Assembly (NCBI RefSeq): GCF_000281045.1
Contig: NW_008246096.1
Coordinates: 101,727 to 165,726, forward strand
Direction: 5' to 3'
DNA length: 64,000 nt
Source of the DNA: Saprolegnia diclina VS20
Taxonomy: Eukaryota > Oomycota > Saprolegniomycetes > Saprolegniales > Saprolegniaceae
Translations under genes and position numbers: made by a program
The notes under the pieces: generated by a model
Told to the model about the DNA's origin: nothing
Databases searched by the model: none
What the model saw: only the letters and a program-made list of their open reading frames with translations
Shown: in pieces, positions 1 through 12,100 of the stretch
How positions within the stretch are numbered: the stretch's first letter is position 1
Layout: the number at the start of each line of letters is the position of its first letter

Positions 1-662
1 CATTTTGCTCGACTGATCACGATGCGCCTTCTTGAGCGCGTCCATATCGTGGATCATTGCATCTACATGCACTTGGATGGTCGAGATGGCTTGAGCTTGG
101 CTGTGGCCGTGCGACGTCAACGAGCCGGACGACGACTGGACGACGCTGATCAAGTACCTAGTCACCGGTCATGACGCGCTTGCATGGCAGCGCGCTGTGT
201 AGCGTACTGTGGATAGATAAAGGCCACGGCAAGACAGAGAACCGGCAAGAAGAGCCATGTATACCCCATGACGCGTGCGAGCCCGTCCACTGCTGCCCGC
301 TACATCGATGGTCATCGTCACCGCGGCGACTGCGTTCGCCAGCATACCATAGATGGCTTGGTCCGGTACCACGGCAGGCGCTTCTTGCCAAGTGGTCGGT
401 TTGCCATGCGCTGCATGGCCGCGTGCTCGTCCTCAGACTCGTACGCTTCGCCATCCTCATCGTCGTCCTCGTCGTCGTCCTCGTCGAGCATGGAGCCATA
501 CGCGCCGCTCACGTCGTCGCGGAAGAGCGTTCGCTGAAAGGGCGGATCGACGCTCTCCTGGGACGCAAGGCGCTGGCGCACCATGAGCGGCGGCGTCTCA
601 AAGCCCGGCGACCCGCTCTCGCGACGGCCCTTCCGGGCGCTGCCTGGCGTCGCGCGGTGCAT
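1..662 (-). CDS. acidic single-pass membrane protein, 3' end outside window
   Basis: I do not recognise this protein. Three exons can be joined in frame on the minus strand: 662-348, 299-208 and 157-1, with introns of 48 and 50 nt (GTATGC..TAG and GTACGC..TAG). The first about 105 residues are hydrophilic and include a dense acidic tract (DEDDDEDDDED) and a basic stretch (GKKRLPWYRTKPSM). Exon 2 carries one hydrophobic segment, GYTWLFLPVLCLAVAFIYP, and exon 3 runs hydrophilic to the window edge. The ATG at 662 is preferred over in-frame extension upstream because the TATCCGGATA element lies 28 bp before it. The layout suggests a membrane-anchored protein with a long cytosolic N-terminus, but family and role are unknown. 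The stop codon lies outside the window. Confidence 0.6.
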
Positions 663-689
663 GGTCGGGCGTGCGCGTTGGGAATGCAA

Positions 690-699
690 TATCCGGATA
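690..699. promoter_or_regulatory. TATCCGGATA palindrome
   Basis: Perfect 10-bp palindrome 28 bp upstream of the minus-strand ATG at 662. It belongs to the recurring TATCCGGAT family described in the findings. A role as a proximal promoter element is inferred from repeated placement next to start codons. Confidence 0.5.
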
Positions 700-1107
700 C
701 GCGCCAACATCTAGCACATGGCCGCAAGCCCCCATTTGCATACATAAATCGATAGTGAAAAAGCTTGCGGCCAAGGCCGTGGGACCGCGCCAAAACTTAA
801 ACTCTGAGGATCCACTCCATCCTGCACCAAGCGTAAGCTCGACCCGGCAAAGGTAGCTCTCGTGCGCGTGCAGTCGCTCCTACACTTGTCCTTGGTAGAG
901 AAATATGCAGTCGCTGGTCAATTCGATGCTTGGCTGGCCTCGACATACGCCGTCCAAGTGCTTTTCAAATACGGTGGACCCGAGTCCGATGGCGCCAAGG
1001 ACAAGGAGGCACATAGTCGTTGGCGCCGAGCGCATGACCAGCTCAGGTAGCGCCAAGGGCCGATGATTGCATGATCCTGGAGCCCGGTTGAAGACGGCGG
1101 CGGCGGC

Positions 1108-1116
1108 TATCCGGAT
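1108..1116. promoter_or_regulatory. TATCCGGAT element
   Basis: Exact copy of the recurring 9-mer, about 40 bp upstream of the ATG at 1149 that starts the ULK4-type kinase gene. Confidence 0.5.
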
Positions 1117-1148
1117 GCAGGATGCGGAAACGGATCCAGCCTGCGAAA

Positions 1149-4100
1149 ATGGAAAACTACAACATCTACGACGAGATCGGCCGCGGGTCGCACTCGGTGG
1201 TGTACAAGGCGCGCCGGAAGCGCAGCATCGAGTACGTGGCCGTCAAGAGCACGGGCAAAGGCCGGAAGGACAAGGTGCACAACGAGGTCCTCCACCTCAT
1301 CAAGCTCGAGTCGACGTTCGTGCTCAAGTTTTACAACTGGTACGAGTCGAGCAACCACATTTGGATCATCTTCGAGTTCTGCATTGGCGGCGACCTCCTC
1401 AAGCTTCTCGCCCAAGACACGGCGCTGCCCGAGACGTCGCTGCAGGTTCATCCATCCACGATGTGCTTGCGTCATCCTGCCTTAGACCTTTGGCCATGAT
1501 CTTGTCCATGGCCTCCACTACGTCCACTCGCAAGGCGTGCTTTACTGCGACCTCAAGCCCGCCAACGTGCTCGTCGACGAGTATGGGTCGCTCAAGGTCG
1601 GTGCCTCCGCGCGACTAGCAGGCTGCTTAAATTGTCAGTAGCTGGCGGACTTTGGCCTCGCCCGGCGTATTCCCACAGTCGAGGCGCTCGAAAAAGTAAG
1701 TGGGCCCATGCACAGAGCTGTTGCGAATGCACACGAGCGTAGGACCCGCTGGCGCCGGGATCTCCGCACTACATGGCACCCGAGCTCTTTGAGGCGACGC
1801 CGTTGCACAGCTTTGCCTCTGACTTTTGGGCGTTGGTACAGCCGTACGTGGCCCAACCGAGGCCGTCATGCAACCGTAGGGCTGCGTGCTGTACGAGCTC
1901 CGCGTCGGGACGCAGTTGTTTCCCCACCGTGACTTTAACCAACTCCGGCACACGGTAACAGTCTAGATTTTGCATCTCGGCGGTCGTACGAGATGTCTTT
2001 TCCAGATCCAGACAACGCATCTCACATTACCAGACGCGGTGGACATGTCCGAGCCGTTCAAGGCTTTACTGCGGCGCCTCCTCGAGCCCGACCCTGCGCG
2101 TCGCATGACTTGGTACATATTTGGTCGCATGCGTCGCACGCTCACCTTGGGTAGGTCGGAGCTCGTCCAGCATCCATTCTGGGACGCAGTGCTGGAGCTC
2201 GACACGAGCGCGCTCCCAGCCCAAGACCTCTTTGCTGCCAAATACCCTTCAACGTACGATCGGTCTTGCATGAATGGTGGCTTCACGAGGCAATTAGCGC
2301 CGAGACAACGACGATGTGGGCGGCCCCCGTCGAGAAGGCCGGTCGCCCGCCGTCCCCGCAGCTGGCGTCGCCCGTCAAACCACCGAGCGACGCGCTTGTG
2401 CACTCGGACGAGGCCGTCAAAGTGCGTCCCGCGACCGCGCCAGAGCACGGTACTGACAACCAAGTATCCCATGATGACGCAATGCCGCGTCATCCAAGTC
2501 CACCGCGGACTGCACCGGCGATGACGCGCCCGATGCCAATGGACAAGATCGAGCTCGTCGCACTGCCCACCAAGGCGGCGCACCAGCGTATCTACACGAC
2601 AGCCGACTGCGCCGTCCGTCCGATCGTGAGCTGCGACGAGATTGAAGCTGTGGCGGTGCCACGTTACAAGGAAGCGAGTCTGCCGGTCCGACCCGCCATC
2701 GCCTTTGATCTCCCCGGGGAGCTCGAAGCGCACTTGGAACAGCTGTACCTTTTCCTACGCGGCGATGCGGGCGCCAACGACAAGCACAACGCGCTCGCCT
2801 ACCTCTGCGCTTTGGTGCCCGCCCCCAAGGTGCGCATTTCATTTCACACATCCATCGCACCTTGCATAGATTGCCAATGTCGTGGCCAACAGCTCCCTCT
2901 TGACGCTGCTCGTCAAGCTCCTCGATCGATCGACATCGTCGGCGCTCTCCACGCGGCTTGGCTTGGTCCTTGGTCTTATCGTGCGGCATGCTGCGTTCAT
3001 TAGCACCGACGCACTCCTCTCGCTCGATGGCCTCGTGCCCGTGCTTCTCCGCGTCTTGCCGTCGGCGTCCGAAGTCCTCGGCCGTCGCGCGACAGCCTGT
3101 CTTGGTGAACTCGCATTCTACCTCTCGACGCTGCCCACCACGTCGTTTCCATCAGCCCTCGTCGATGCACTCGTGAGTGCTGTCGACGCGCCCGATGCCA
3201 TCACGCGCCACTATGCGACTCAAGCGATCTGCAACATCCTGGTGAATGCATCGACGGCCTCTGCCGTGCGGGACGCCTTTCTCAAGGTGTCTCTTCTCGA
3301 CGCTGTATATCGGCGCACGTCCGACATCGACGCGTTGCCGCTGCGGGTTGCCGCCATGCACCTCGCGTCGCAACTCCTCAAGCACACGTCGTCCCCTGAC
3401 CCGTTTCTCGATCGCACGGTGCTCGTCTTGCCGAGCATATGGGCGTGCGTCCGTGTCGGGGATGCTGCGCTGGCTGTCCCGTCTCTCAACATCCTCAATT
3501 GTGTGCTGGCGGCGAGGCCGTCGCTGCCCGTCACCTCGATCGTGTCGGTCGGCGACATTGCACTGCTCCTGCAAAAGAAGGAGTTGGACCTGGATGCTGA
3601 TGCGACCAGCGAGACGCTCGGGCGGTTCCAACACTCGAACGCACGCCTCCGCACGCTGCTCCAAGGCAAGCTCCTTTTGCTCGCGTACTTTGGTCTTCAG
3701 TCGAGCCGTGACTTTGCATTGGCCTTTGTCGCTGCGAATCTCCTCGACGAGGTCGAGCGGTGCCTGCATGCGGCGCAGACGTATGTTGCGCACTCGGCCG
3801 CGCAGGTCGTCTCGCTCGCCGGTCGCATCGCCCTCGAGCTCACGTTTACGCTCGCGTCGTCCGCATCGCCGCCATCGAGCGTCGTCGACCTCTTTGAGAC
3901 GCTTCTCGGCCGCCAGCTCCTCACGCTGCCGCGCTGCCGACACCAGTTCATGGCGATGCTCCGCGCCAACGAGCACGAAGAGTTTGAGTGCTTTGTGCTC
4001 GGGTCCACCGAGCTCCTCAAGCACCCGGAGCTCCAGACGTGCATGGTGCAGTTACTCGTGCCCGTGTTTGCAACCGACGACATCCTCCTCGGCACCGAAC

Positions 4101-5131
4101 GCGACCGTCTCTGGTTCGATTCGGCGCTCGTCGCTGTCGCAGACCTCTTGCTGTCGGCGCCCGACATGCCCGATACGCTCGTGGCCGCGATCCGCGTGCT
4201 CTTTAGCGCTCTCAACATCTTGCCACGCGCCGAGAGCCGCGATGTGTTTGTGCTGCAGGCGCTCCTGCCTGCGTACCGCTCGCTCCTCACGAGCGGTCAC
4301 CACACGGTCGTGTTGCGCTTTGCGATCGAGCTCCTCTATGATCTCGTGCAGCAAGACGCATCGTATGTGGCGATTTTGCACCGTCTCGAGCTCCTCCCGT
4401 TGCTCTTCCGACTGCTGTTGCAGCCGGCTACGATCTCGGCCAGTGCGACGCAGCTCGTTCGCCGCGTCGTGGAAGCCCACGACGTGGTGCCGACTGACGT
4501 GCTCTACGAGCTCGATTTACCAAAGACGCTCGCAGTCTGTAGTGCCCATTGTGCCGCCAACCAGCTCTGGAGCTGCGCGAGCGATATCGGTCAAAGCATG
4601 TACAGTCTCCTCTACGCCCAGTACGAGGCGCCCAACGACGCGCGCTTGTTGTATGCGCAAAGCCATGCTGTGCTCGTCGAGGCGCTTCCGAGTCTCCTCG
4701 CCGTGTGTGCTGCCGACACGGGCGACGAAGCGGACGCCCACGAACACGCATCGCGCTGTGTTTCGCTTCTGTGCCAGGTACACTGATTGCTGCATGTCTC
4801 TCGACGACGACGTGGAGTAGCTCTTTGGGGCCGAGGCTAGCGCAATGCTGCTACGCAAAGGACTTGCGTACGCTTATTGCCATCCACAAGGTAGTGGGCT
4901 CATACGCAGCATAGGAGCTTCCTTTCTGCGCTGCGCGCCTCATCGGCACCGGTGCTCTTCCGCTTGCTCTTGGGTCTCAAGAGTCTCGTCAGCGAACACC
5001 GAGTTAGTCTGACAAAAGACCCGCACTGGCCGCACCTCATTGAGCGCGTGCTCGGTATCGGCAGTGAGGACCAAGGCCGCAAGTCGACGCTCCTCGCGCG
5101 CGAAGTCTACCATCTCATGACCGCGCCGTAG
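1149..5131 (+). CDS. ULK4: ULK4/RUNKEL-type protein kinase with C-terminal helical (HEAT/ARM) repeats
   Basis: The N-terminal kinase domain is assembled from exons 1149-1445, 1486-1596, 1642-1695, 1743-1835, 1880-1954 and following ones. The start MENYNIYDEIGRGSHSVVYK matches the ULK4/Fused-like opening. Visible catalytic elements are the glycine loop GRGSHSVV, the lysine in EYVAVKS, YCDLKPANVL as catalytic loop, LADFGLA and SPHYMAPELF. The kinase fold ends near LVQHPFW. A low-complexity linker follows, then a large exon (about 2870-4780) of leucine-rich helical repeats and two or three small final exons ending in YHLMTAP. ULK4 relatives act in ciliary/cytoskeletal and cytokinesis pathways. 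Animal ULK4 is regarded as a pseudokinase, whereas here the Lys, catalytic Asp and DFG are all present. Total is roughly 1,200 residues, similar to the family. The start context includes an upstream in-frame ATG at 1122, so 1149 is my choice by homology. Confidence 0.85.
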
Positions 5132-5576
5132 ACTCGCCATTCTGCATCATTCAGCTTGTTCTTTCCATCATCCACCTGCGTCGGCATGGCGGACGGACCA
5201 TCTTGCCCACGCGGGTACTAGCTGCGGGTGCCAGCTGCGGGTGCTAGGAGCACGCAAGCAGTAGTAGCTCGATGGGGCGGCTACCGGCAGAGATTGCCGT
5301 TGATGCTGGGCCTGTCACATGTGGCGCCATCATCGGTATCCGGATGCTGGAGCGCCACCCAAAGCGAAGGCCGAGGATCATTCGGCGTGTCTATCCGGAT
5401 GGTGCTGTTCACGAAACAGCTAAAATTAATATTCAAGAATCGCGTCATAGACATGCCCTCTACATACAAATAACGAGTATAAAGACCCCGCAATAGCATT
5501 TCTCTTTGTAAAATAATATGCGCGCTTGTCAAAAAAAAGAATCCTATGGGCGTCGGTATCCGGACACGTGGCCGCC
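5132..5576. promoter_or_regulatory. intergenic region with three TATCCGGAN elements
   Basis: Space of 445 bp between the ULK4-type gene and the SCP2-like gene. It contains exact TATCCGGAT copies at 5337-5345 and 5392-5400 and TATCCGGAC at 5557-5565, the last only 11 bp before the ATG at 5577. A short GCTGCGGGTGC duplication lies near 5221-5245. No coding potential seen. Confidence 0.5.
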
Positions 5577-7024
5577 ATGTTGAGCGTGGCATTCGTGGAC
5601 GAGGCGAGCATGGCGGACGTGATGGACATCCCGCGCGCGGACGAGATCGCCGAGGTCATGGACTTCCTCAAGTTCAGCATCAAGAGCAGCTCCGGCTTCC
5701 TCGGCAATATCTGCTTCAACTTCCGCGTCGAAGGCGCCGACGAGGACACGCGGCTGCGCTACATTGTGCACGTCAACGCCAAGAAAGGTATGGAGCACTT
5801 GGCCTCGCCTCGCCGAGCGTCGACGCTTATAGCCGCAATGTAGAGGTCAAGACGACGCTTCTCCGAACGGACGTGCCGCAGCACGCCAACATGAAGATTG
5901 ACTGCGAAGTGACCATGACGATCGACGACTTTTTGCACTTGTACTCGGGCAAGGCAACGATCGGCGAGGTCTCGCGCCTCTGCTACTCGGGTCGCGTGCA
6001 CGTCTCGGGCTTCCAGTTCCGCTTCCTTACGCGGTTTGCCCAGAGTTTTGAGTTTTCGACCGACAAGTGGAACGCGTTTTACAAGTGGCAGCGCGACCAG
6101 CAGCAGCAGATCCTCGACGAAGCGTCGCTCATGGCCGACAGCGTCGAGTACAGTCGCTTGCCGCGCCAGATTGCGCTCTACATCCGCGGCGGCGTCAACA
6201 TGGCGATCCTGCAGCGCCGCTGCTTTGAAGCGTCGCTGAGCCGCATCTTTGGCACGCGCCTCCTCCTCTCGTACACGTCGCTCGCGCACAGCGGCAAGCA
6301 GTTCCAGCACACGCCCCGCGCCAAGAAGCTTTTGCGCATCTCGCGTACGCTCAACGGCGTGCACCCGCCGACGCGCAAGACGAACGCCAAGGCCGTCGGC
6401 AAGTCGCTCCGTGACGAGGTCGAAGGTGTCTTGGCGTCGTCGTACTCGCTCGTGGCCGACGAGGACCTTCTCTTGGCGCCCTCTTTGATCGACGACGAGA
6501 TGGTCAAGGTGCTGCAGGGCACCGCGCGGTACCCGCTGCGTCGGAAGAAGGGCAACTGGATCACAAAGCTCAAGCAGTCGACCGACCTCCACAAGCGCGT
6601 GGATCTCACAGACGCGACGCGCAAGCAGATCGACAAGATCGTGGCCAACCTTATCGGGCCGGACCAGCCGATGACCAAGAGCAACTTTATGCCGGCGCCG
6701 CAGCGCGTCTTGCACGAGCTAAAGAACCTCATCTCGAGTTCCCAGCACGAGCCTTCGTCGCCGCCGCTCGCGTCAGTCCTCCGGGACATGGACGCTGCGA
6801 TCGCCATGGAGCTCGGCCTCGTGGAGAAGAAGCAAGCGTTTGTGCGGCCGGCGCCGCCTGTCGAGATTGGCACGCGCGACATCATCCGCTACAACACGAA
6901 CCGCGAGTTCATCAAGGGCAAGAAGGCCCTCAAGAAGAAGATCGAAGGCCTTCGCCAAGGCCTCTTGACCCACCGCCCCGTCGAGGCCGTCCCCGACAGC
7001 ATGGCCTTCCTCATCGACTACTAG
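5577..7024 (+). CDS. SCP2-like sterol/lipid-binding domain protein
   Basis: Two exons, 5577-5787 and 5844-7024, with a 56-nt intron (GTATGG..TAG), encode 463 residues. The N-terminal about 150 residues resemble an SCP2-type lipid-binding domain: a hydrophobic beta-rich stretch (GFLGNICFNFRVEGAD) followed by TIDDFLHLYSGKATIGEV and the SGRVHVSGF strand, the usual place of the SCP2 DxDxxxLxxGKL-like signature. The remaining 300 residues are helical and charged and I do not recognise them. They include a basic segment (KGKKALKKKIEGL) near the C-terminus. SCP2 domains bind sterols, acyl-CoA or phospholipids, so a lipid-handling role is reasonable but unproven. The ATG at 5577 has a good context (GCCGCCATG). 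Alternative: an unrelated stramenopile-specific fold. Confidence 0.6.
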
Positions 7025-7507
7025 ACGTCGCCCCTATTTAACCCTCTCTATGTCATCTCGTCCACGTTGCTCAATGCTAGTCGGTTGAATATTTGTCGTA
7101 ACGGCTAGCGCTCACGGCTTGGCGACTCGGTTCAACTTCTGGCTCTTTGCTCAAACTCAATTCTCAAAGCGCATGCGATTAGTTGAGTTGTGCGTTATTG
7201 GATGGGGCCCCCCAGGAAGGTGCGGTTTTTACGCCGGATACAGGGCGTCTCGTATAAAAATTCCGCCAATGAAATCGACGTGTGTTTGAATTTTTAAATT
7301 GACGCCACCCAGCGCGAAGGAGGGGGTCATCTGTTTTCATAAAATAATGGAGACTATGAGCATTTGTATGCCGAGAGGTATAAAATTGACTGGGCCTGCT
7401 GGCTGGTTTTGAGATTTTGGCACACAAACACGGTTGAGGGAAGATCTCACAGTGGACGCCACGCAGTACAGTAGTCGACGACGACGAGCCAGCCACCCGA
7501 GACCATC
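7025..7507. other. cyclin B upstream region
   Basis: Region of 483 bp before the cyclin gene. It is more AT-rich than its neighbours and contains a divergent CCGGATA copy at 7234-7240. I see no gene. Part is presumably the 3' UTR of the SCP2-like gene. Confidence 0.4.
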
Positions 7508-8856
7508 ATGCAGTACCAGTCCAATGATGAGAACGTCGTCCCTACCGCCCTCCGCGCGCGCCCCACGCGCGTACGCCCGCGCCTGCCCAGCCTCGCCGCC
7601 TCATGCGCCTCGTAGGTGTTCAAGCCGCTCGGTAGCCGAAGCCTGAAGCAGCATGGCGAGAAGGTCGACCCGTCCAAGATGGCCCAGACCTTCAAGCGCT
7701 CGGCGCTCGGCGAGATCACGAACAACAAGCTCACGGTACGCGCCGGCGAGAGGCCACGGACAGGCCATCTCACGTTGCACAGGCGCAAGTGGCCCAAAGC
7801 ACCAAGCTCCTCCGTGACGGCCAGAAGGTGGCCCGTCGCCAAGAGGTGATTCGCCGCACGTCGCTCGTGAAGGAAGAGGTGACAATCAAGTCGGAGCTGC
7901 GCATCGAGCCCGAGCTGGAGGCGTACAACCCGTACGACATTGACTCGAAAGACAAGGGCGATGAACTGGCCTGTTCGCAGTACGCGGCCGACATCCACAA
8001 GTACTACTTTGAAGTTGAGGTACTTGCGAGCATGTATCGTCAGCCATTCAGGATTGTGGGCGTAGAAAACGCGCATGCCCAACCCGTCCTACATGACGGA
8101 CCACTGCGATGTCAACATCAAGATGCGCGGTATTCTCGTCGACTGGCTCGTCGATGTTCACTACAAGTATCACCTTGAGCCACAGACGCTCCATATCGCC
8201 GTCAACCTCGTCGACCGCCACTTGGAGAAGAACGTGACGCTGCAGCGCGCGCGCCTTCAGCTCGTGGGCGTGACGTCGCTCTTCATTGCGTCGAAATACG
8301 AAGAGATCTACCCGCCCGAGGCCGAGGACTTCATCAAGATCACCGACAACGCGTACGAGCTCAAGGACCTCTTCAAAATGGAAGAGGAGCTCCTCGCGAG
8401 CATCGGCTACCGCGTCACGTCGCCGACGTCGTTCCAGTTCATGAACCGGTTCCTCAAGGCGTCGGCCACCGAGGACCCCAAGATGCGCCACTACGCCCAC
8501 TACATTGTCGATCGCTGCATGCAAGAGTACAAGCTGCTGAAGTACCGGCCGTCGATGCTGGCGGCGACGGCCGTCTTCCTCACCCGTACCTATATGTCTG
8601 CGACGCCCGTCTGGGTACATGATTTGCTCGTTGCCCGACCAAAGCTCATGTGGTGATGTAGTCGGCGACCGTGGAGCACCACTCGACGTACTCGGAAGCC
8701 GCCCTCGCCGCGTGCATGAACGACGTCAGCACCATGCTTCTCACGGCGTCCCTCGGCGTCGGCAAGTCGGCCAAGCTCACGGCCGTCAAGCGCAAGTTTG
8801 CCAAGGATAAGTTCCACTCGGTGTCGCTCTTCCAGCTCAAGCACAGCGACGTGTAG
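7508..8856 (+). CDS. B-type mitotic cyclin
   Basis: Five exons (7508-7570, 7616-7735, 7783-8019, 8066-8614, 8662-8856) give a protein of about 387 residues. The introns are 45, 47, 46 and 47 nt, with donors GTACG, GTACG, GTACT and GTACA. The N-terminus has a canonical destruction box RSALGEITNN (RxxLxxIxN) around residue 55, which marks the protein for APC/C ubiquitination. The cyclin box starts at MRGILVDWLVDVHYKY, with FIASKYEEIYPPE, and is followed by a C-terminal cyclin fold (YHSTYSEAAL-type helix). Such cyclins bind and activate CDK1 for mitotic entry. Length and motif order match cyclin B; a cyclin A assignment is less likely because the D-box is single and the box begins MRGILVDW. Confidence 0.93.
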
Positions 8857-9154
8857 ACCTTGTCGATAGCTCCCAATGTGTGCACACACACGCCCACTAG
8901 TAGCATAGTTCATGTTTAGTTAATAATTAGTCCTTGACACGATTGTACATTTTAACAATCTGATTATTCCTCGTCCCACGCCTGTTCAAGGCGGTGTATT
9001 GAGGGCTAGGTCATTGACCCGTAAATGTCAACTGCAGAACATCATAGCGCAAGACAAGCGTGGGCGGCGGTCGGGTTTGGCACCGATGCAGAATGCCATC
9101 ATTGATATACAGGGCAAGTTACATGTAAAAGAGTAGTCATTTACGCAGTTCGAC

Positions 9155-12100
9155 CTAGTCGCTCGTACTCGAGGTGAAGCTCAAAAGCGACTTATTGACG
9201 CCAGAGCTCATCTTTTTCTCCAAAAATGCTTCGTACGTTTCCATGATGGCTTGGCGACTCGCCGCTTCCTCTTCGGGTGTCTCCCAGAAGCGCGAGACGT
9301 CGACGGCCACACCCGGCATACTCTCCTGGCGCGCAAAGAGGCGGCCCGTCACGACCTTCTCGGGCGCCGAAAGCAGCGCCGAGAAGGCGTCGAGAACGGT
9401 TCGGTGCGCTTGATTGTCGAGCTCGACGCGCTTCTCCATCGAGACGTACGTCGGTCCGTCGCTGAGGCTGTAGTACACGGGCTTGTACGCCTTGATCTCG
9501 GTACTGGCGTCGTCCCAGAGCTGGTGCTTCCCAGTGTACACGGCTTCGTGCGAGAGCTTGAGGTCCCAGCGTGGCACATACACGCGCGCGATTTTGGTCG
9601 GCAAAACATCGCAGACCATTGATGCCACGGGCACGTGACGGTAAATGGCGGCCGCGGCCCGTCGGGGCGCCTAATATCAAGGTATCAGGTCCCAAACTCC
9701 TCTTGCAGGTATTACCTCGTGGATCTCGGTTTCGATGGCCGAGACCGTGGCCGCCACAACCGAGTTGCGGCGCTTGACGTCGAGTGTCACGAGCGACGAG
9801 AAGACAGCAGCGACGGCCGACGGGTTCTGACGCAGCTCGTGCAAGGGCACCTGCGGCACTGTCGCCTCCGGCGCCAACTGGTACAGGCGCGACGCCCAGA
9901 GCCGTTCGATGCCAGTGACAGGGCAGGCCATCGACGGCTTGGGCGCCTTCAGCAGCGCACGCACAACCTCTTCGGTCGCTTGGTGCACGACACCGTCGCA
10001 GCGCGTCACGAGGTAGTCGACCGGGATCGTGCGCGGCGCGACAAGGAGGCGGTCGCCGTCGGCCACGAGGATGTCGCGCACGCCGTCGTCGGTGCGGTGC
10101 AAAATGATGCGCAAGGCGTCCGGTGCAATCGCAAACACATCGTGGAGCAAGTTCATGGCGGCGGCGAGGTCGAGGCTGCGCAAGTTGACATAGACCGTCG
10201 GCATGACCGGCGAGGCTTGCAGGAAGGCCGTGAGCTTCAGGGGCGCCTCAAAGGCGTGCGACGGCGGAAGCTCGGGGAACCCAACGACCGACACTTCGCG
10301 GCCCCAGTCGTGTGCCTTTGAGAGAAGCGACGGCGACCAGAGATACGTGATCGGGATTTTCCAGACCGAAAAGGACGGCGGGAGTCGGTGGTGCCACGGC
10401 GGGAGGCCGAGCGTCTCGACGCGAAACTGGTTGAGCACATCGCGGCAGTTGGTCCACGCGTACTCGTCGACGGCCGCGTACGAGAGCCAGTTGCTCCACT
10501 CGCTCCACGTCGACGAGTCCTCCATGAGCGGGTGTGGGAACTCGCTCGTCGGACTCCACGGCGACGACGCAATCAGCTGGACCGGCACACCGAGACGCTC
10601 GGCCAAGTAGCGATGGACGATGACACCAGGATGCGACAGAATCAAGTCGGCGCGGAACCCGACGCCGTTGACCGCCTCCCACGTGGACTGGAGGAACGCG
10701 AGGGGGTCGTGCCAAGGGCCATCGACCGTCGCCATCTTGCCGATCCGGTCCATCCAGTCGTGAACGCTCGTCGGGTTGCCCTGCAGCGAGAAAAAGTCGA
10801 GGCCATGCGAGCGCACAAGCTTTTCGTGAAGCGGGTTGGCGGCCAATCGAACGTGATGGCCGTCCGACGCAAGCACAGACGCGACGGCAATGACAGCTTC
10901 GACTTCCGAGGGCGCCCCGATCGCGAGGACGCACACGTTCATGTGGAAGGGCACGGACGCCGGCGCGTCATGCAACGACGACGACGACACGGCGTCGAGA
11001 AGGCGGCGCGTCGACGGTGCCCGGCGCAAGAGATCGCCACGAACTTCGTACTCCATGTGGAACTCCCCGGTCGCGGACCAGCGCATGCCACGGACAACCA
11101 TCGGGACACCCGACGACGACGACGAAGAGGACTCATTGCCGTCGTCACCGTCGTCGTCATCGTCTGTCACTGTCACCGACGACGACGCCTCGAGCGATTC
11201 GGACGGCGGCGGCGACAACTCGCGATGTTCCTTGAGCGCGATCACGTCCTTGAGCGCCGATAAGATCTGCGTCTGCTCGGCGGGCGTGACGTGGACGCCA
11301 ACGAGCGGCGCGAGGCTGTGCCGGTGCACACGGTCGCGGTCGGCTTCGTCGCTCGTCGCAGTCGAGAATGTTGCGTCGTTGCGGCTGAAGAGCTGCTTGC
11401 CGTCAAAGCGGGGCTCCTTGCGCTTGCCCTCGTCGCGATGCTTCAAGTTGTAATGGCCAACGGCGACACGATCGGTGAAGAGCGCAATGCCATGCAGCGG
11501 CGCGAGGGCAAAGTTGGCGAGACCTTTTGCTGCGCCGATGGCCGCGCCCTTTGCGCCATCCTTCTTGTAGCCTTTAGTCGGCTCGGCGACTATGCCGACG
11601 AGCGACGACCCAATCTCGTGGACAAACGCACCCGCCCCGTTCGCAGCGCCTTCCAAGCCCGAGTTCGGACCGCTGCGCGCGTAGGCCATGACGTGGTAGT
11701 CGAGCACCGCTTGGTCCGACGTGGACCGGATCACGTACGCGCAGCAGTCGCACACTTGGACCTGATCTTTCACGAGCCACTTGGTCGCCATGTGCGTCGG
11801 TGTGAACGCGCACTTCATCTTGTGCAGCGGTAAATGGTTGTAGAAGCTCTGAACCGCGGCTTCGACGCCGTTCTCGGCCTGCATGGCAGCTTGGAGTGCC
11901 CGCGCGTTGGCGGCGAGCTCTGGCGACGAGAGCTGCGCAAACGCTTGGGTGAGCACCGGCGTCGTGAGGTCGGCGATCGGGCACGGTGGCGCGCCAACGC
12001 CCGCATTCACAACCGCCCAGCCCCAGAACGGCTGGTCGCCAAAGAACGGCACAATAAAGGTCGGCTTGCCCGCGAGGAGACCCGCGGCCGTCGTGCCAGC

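Larger units (their letters stand above)
663..1148. other. divergent intergenic region
   Basis: Region of 486 bp between two divergently transcribed genes. It holds one TATCCGGAT-type element near each gene (690 and 1108). A 62-codon plus-strand ORF at 862-1050 has no recognisable domain and I do not call it a gene. Confidence 0.5.

Noticed and set aside
862..1050. 62-codon ORF before the ULK4-type gene
   Set aside because: Short, no domain, no splice partners, lies in a divergent promoter region.
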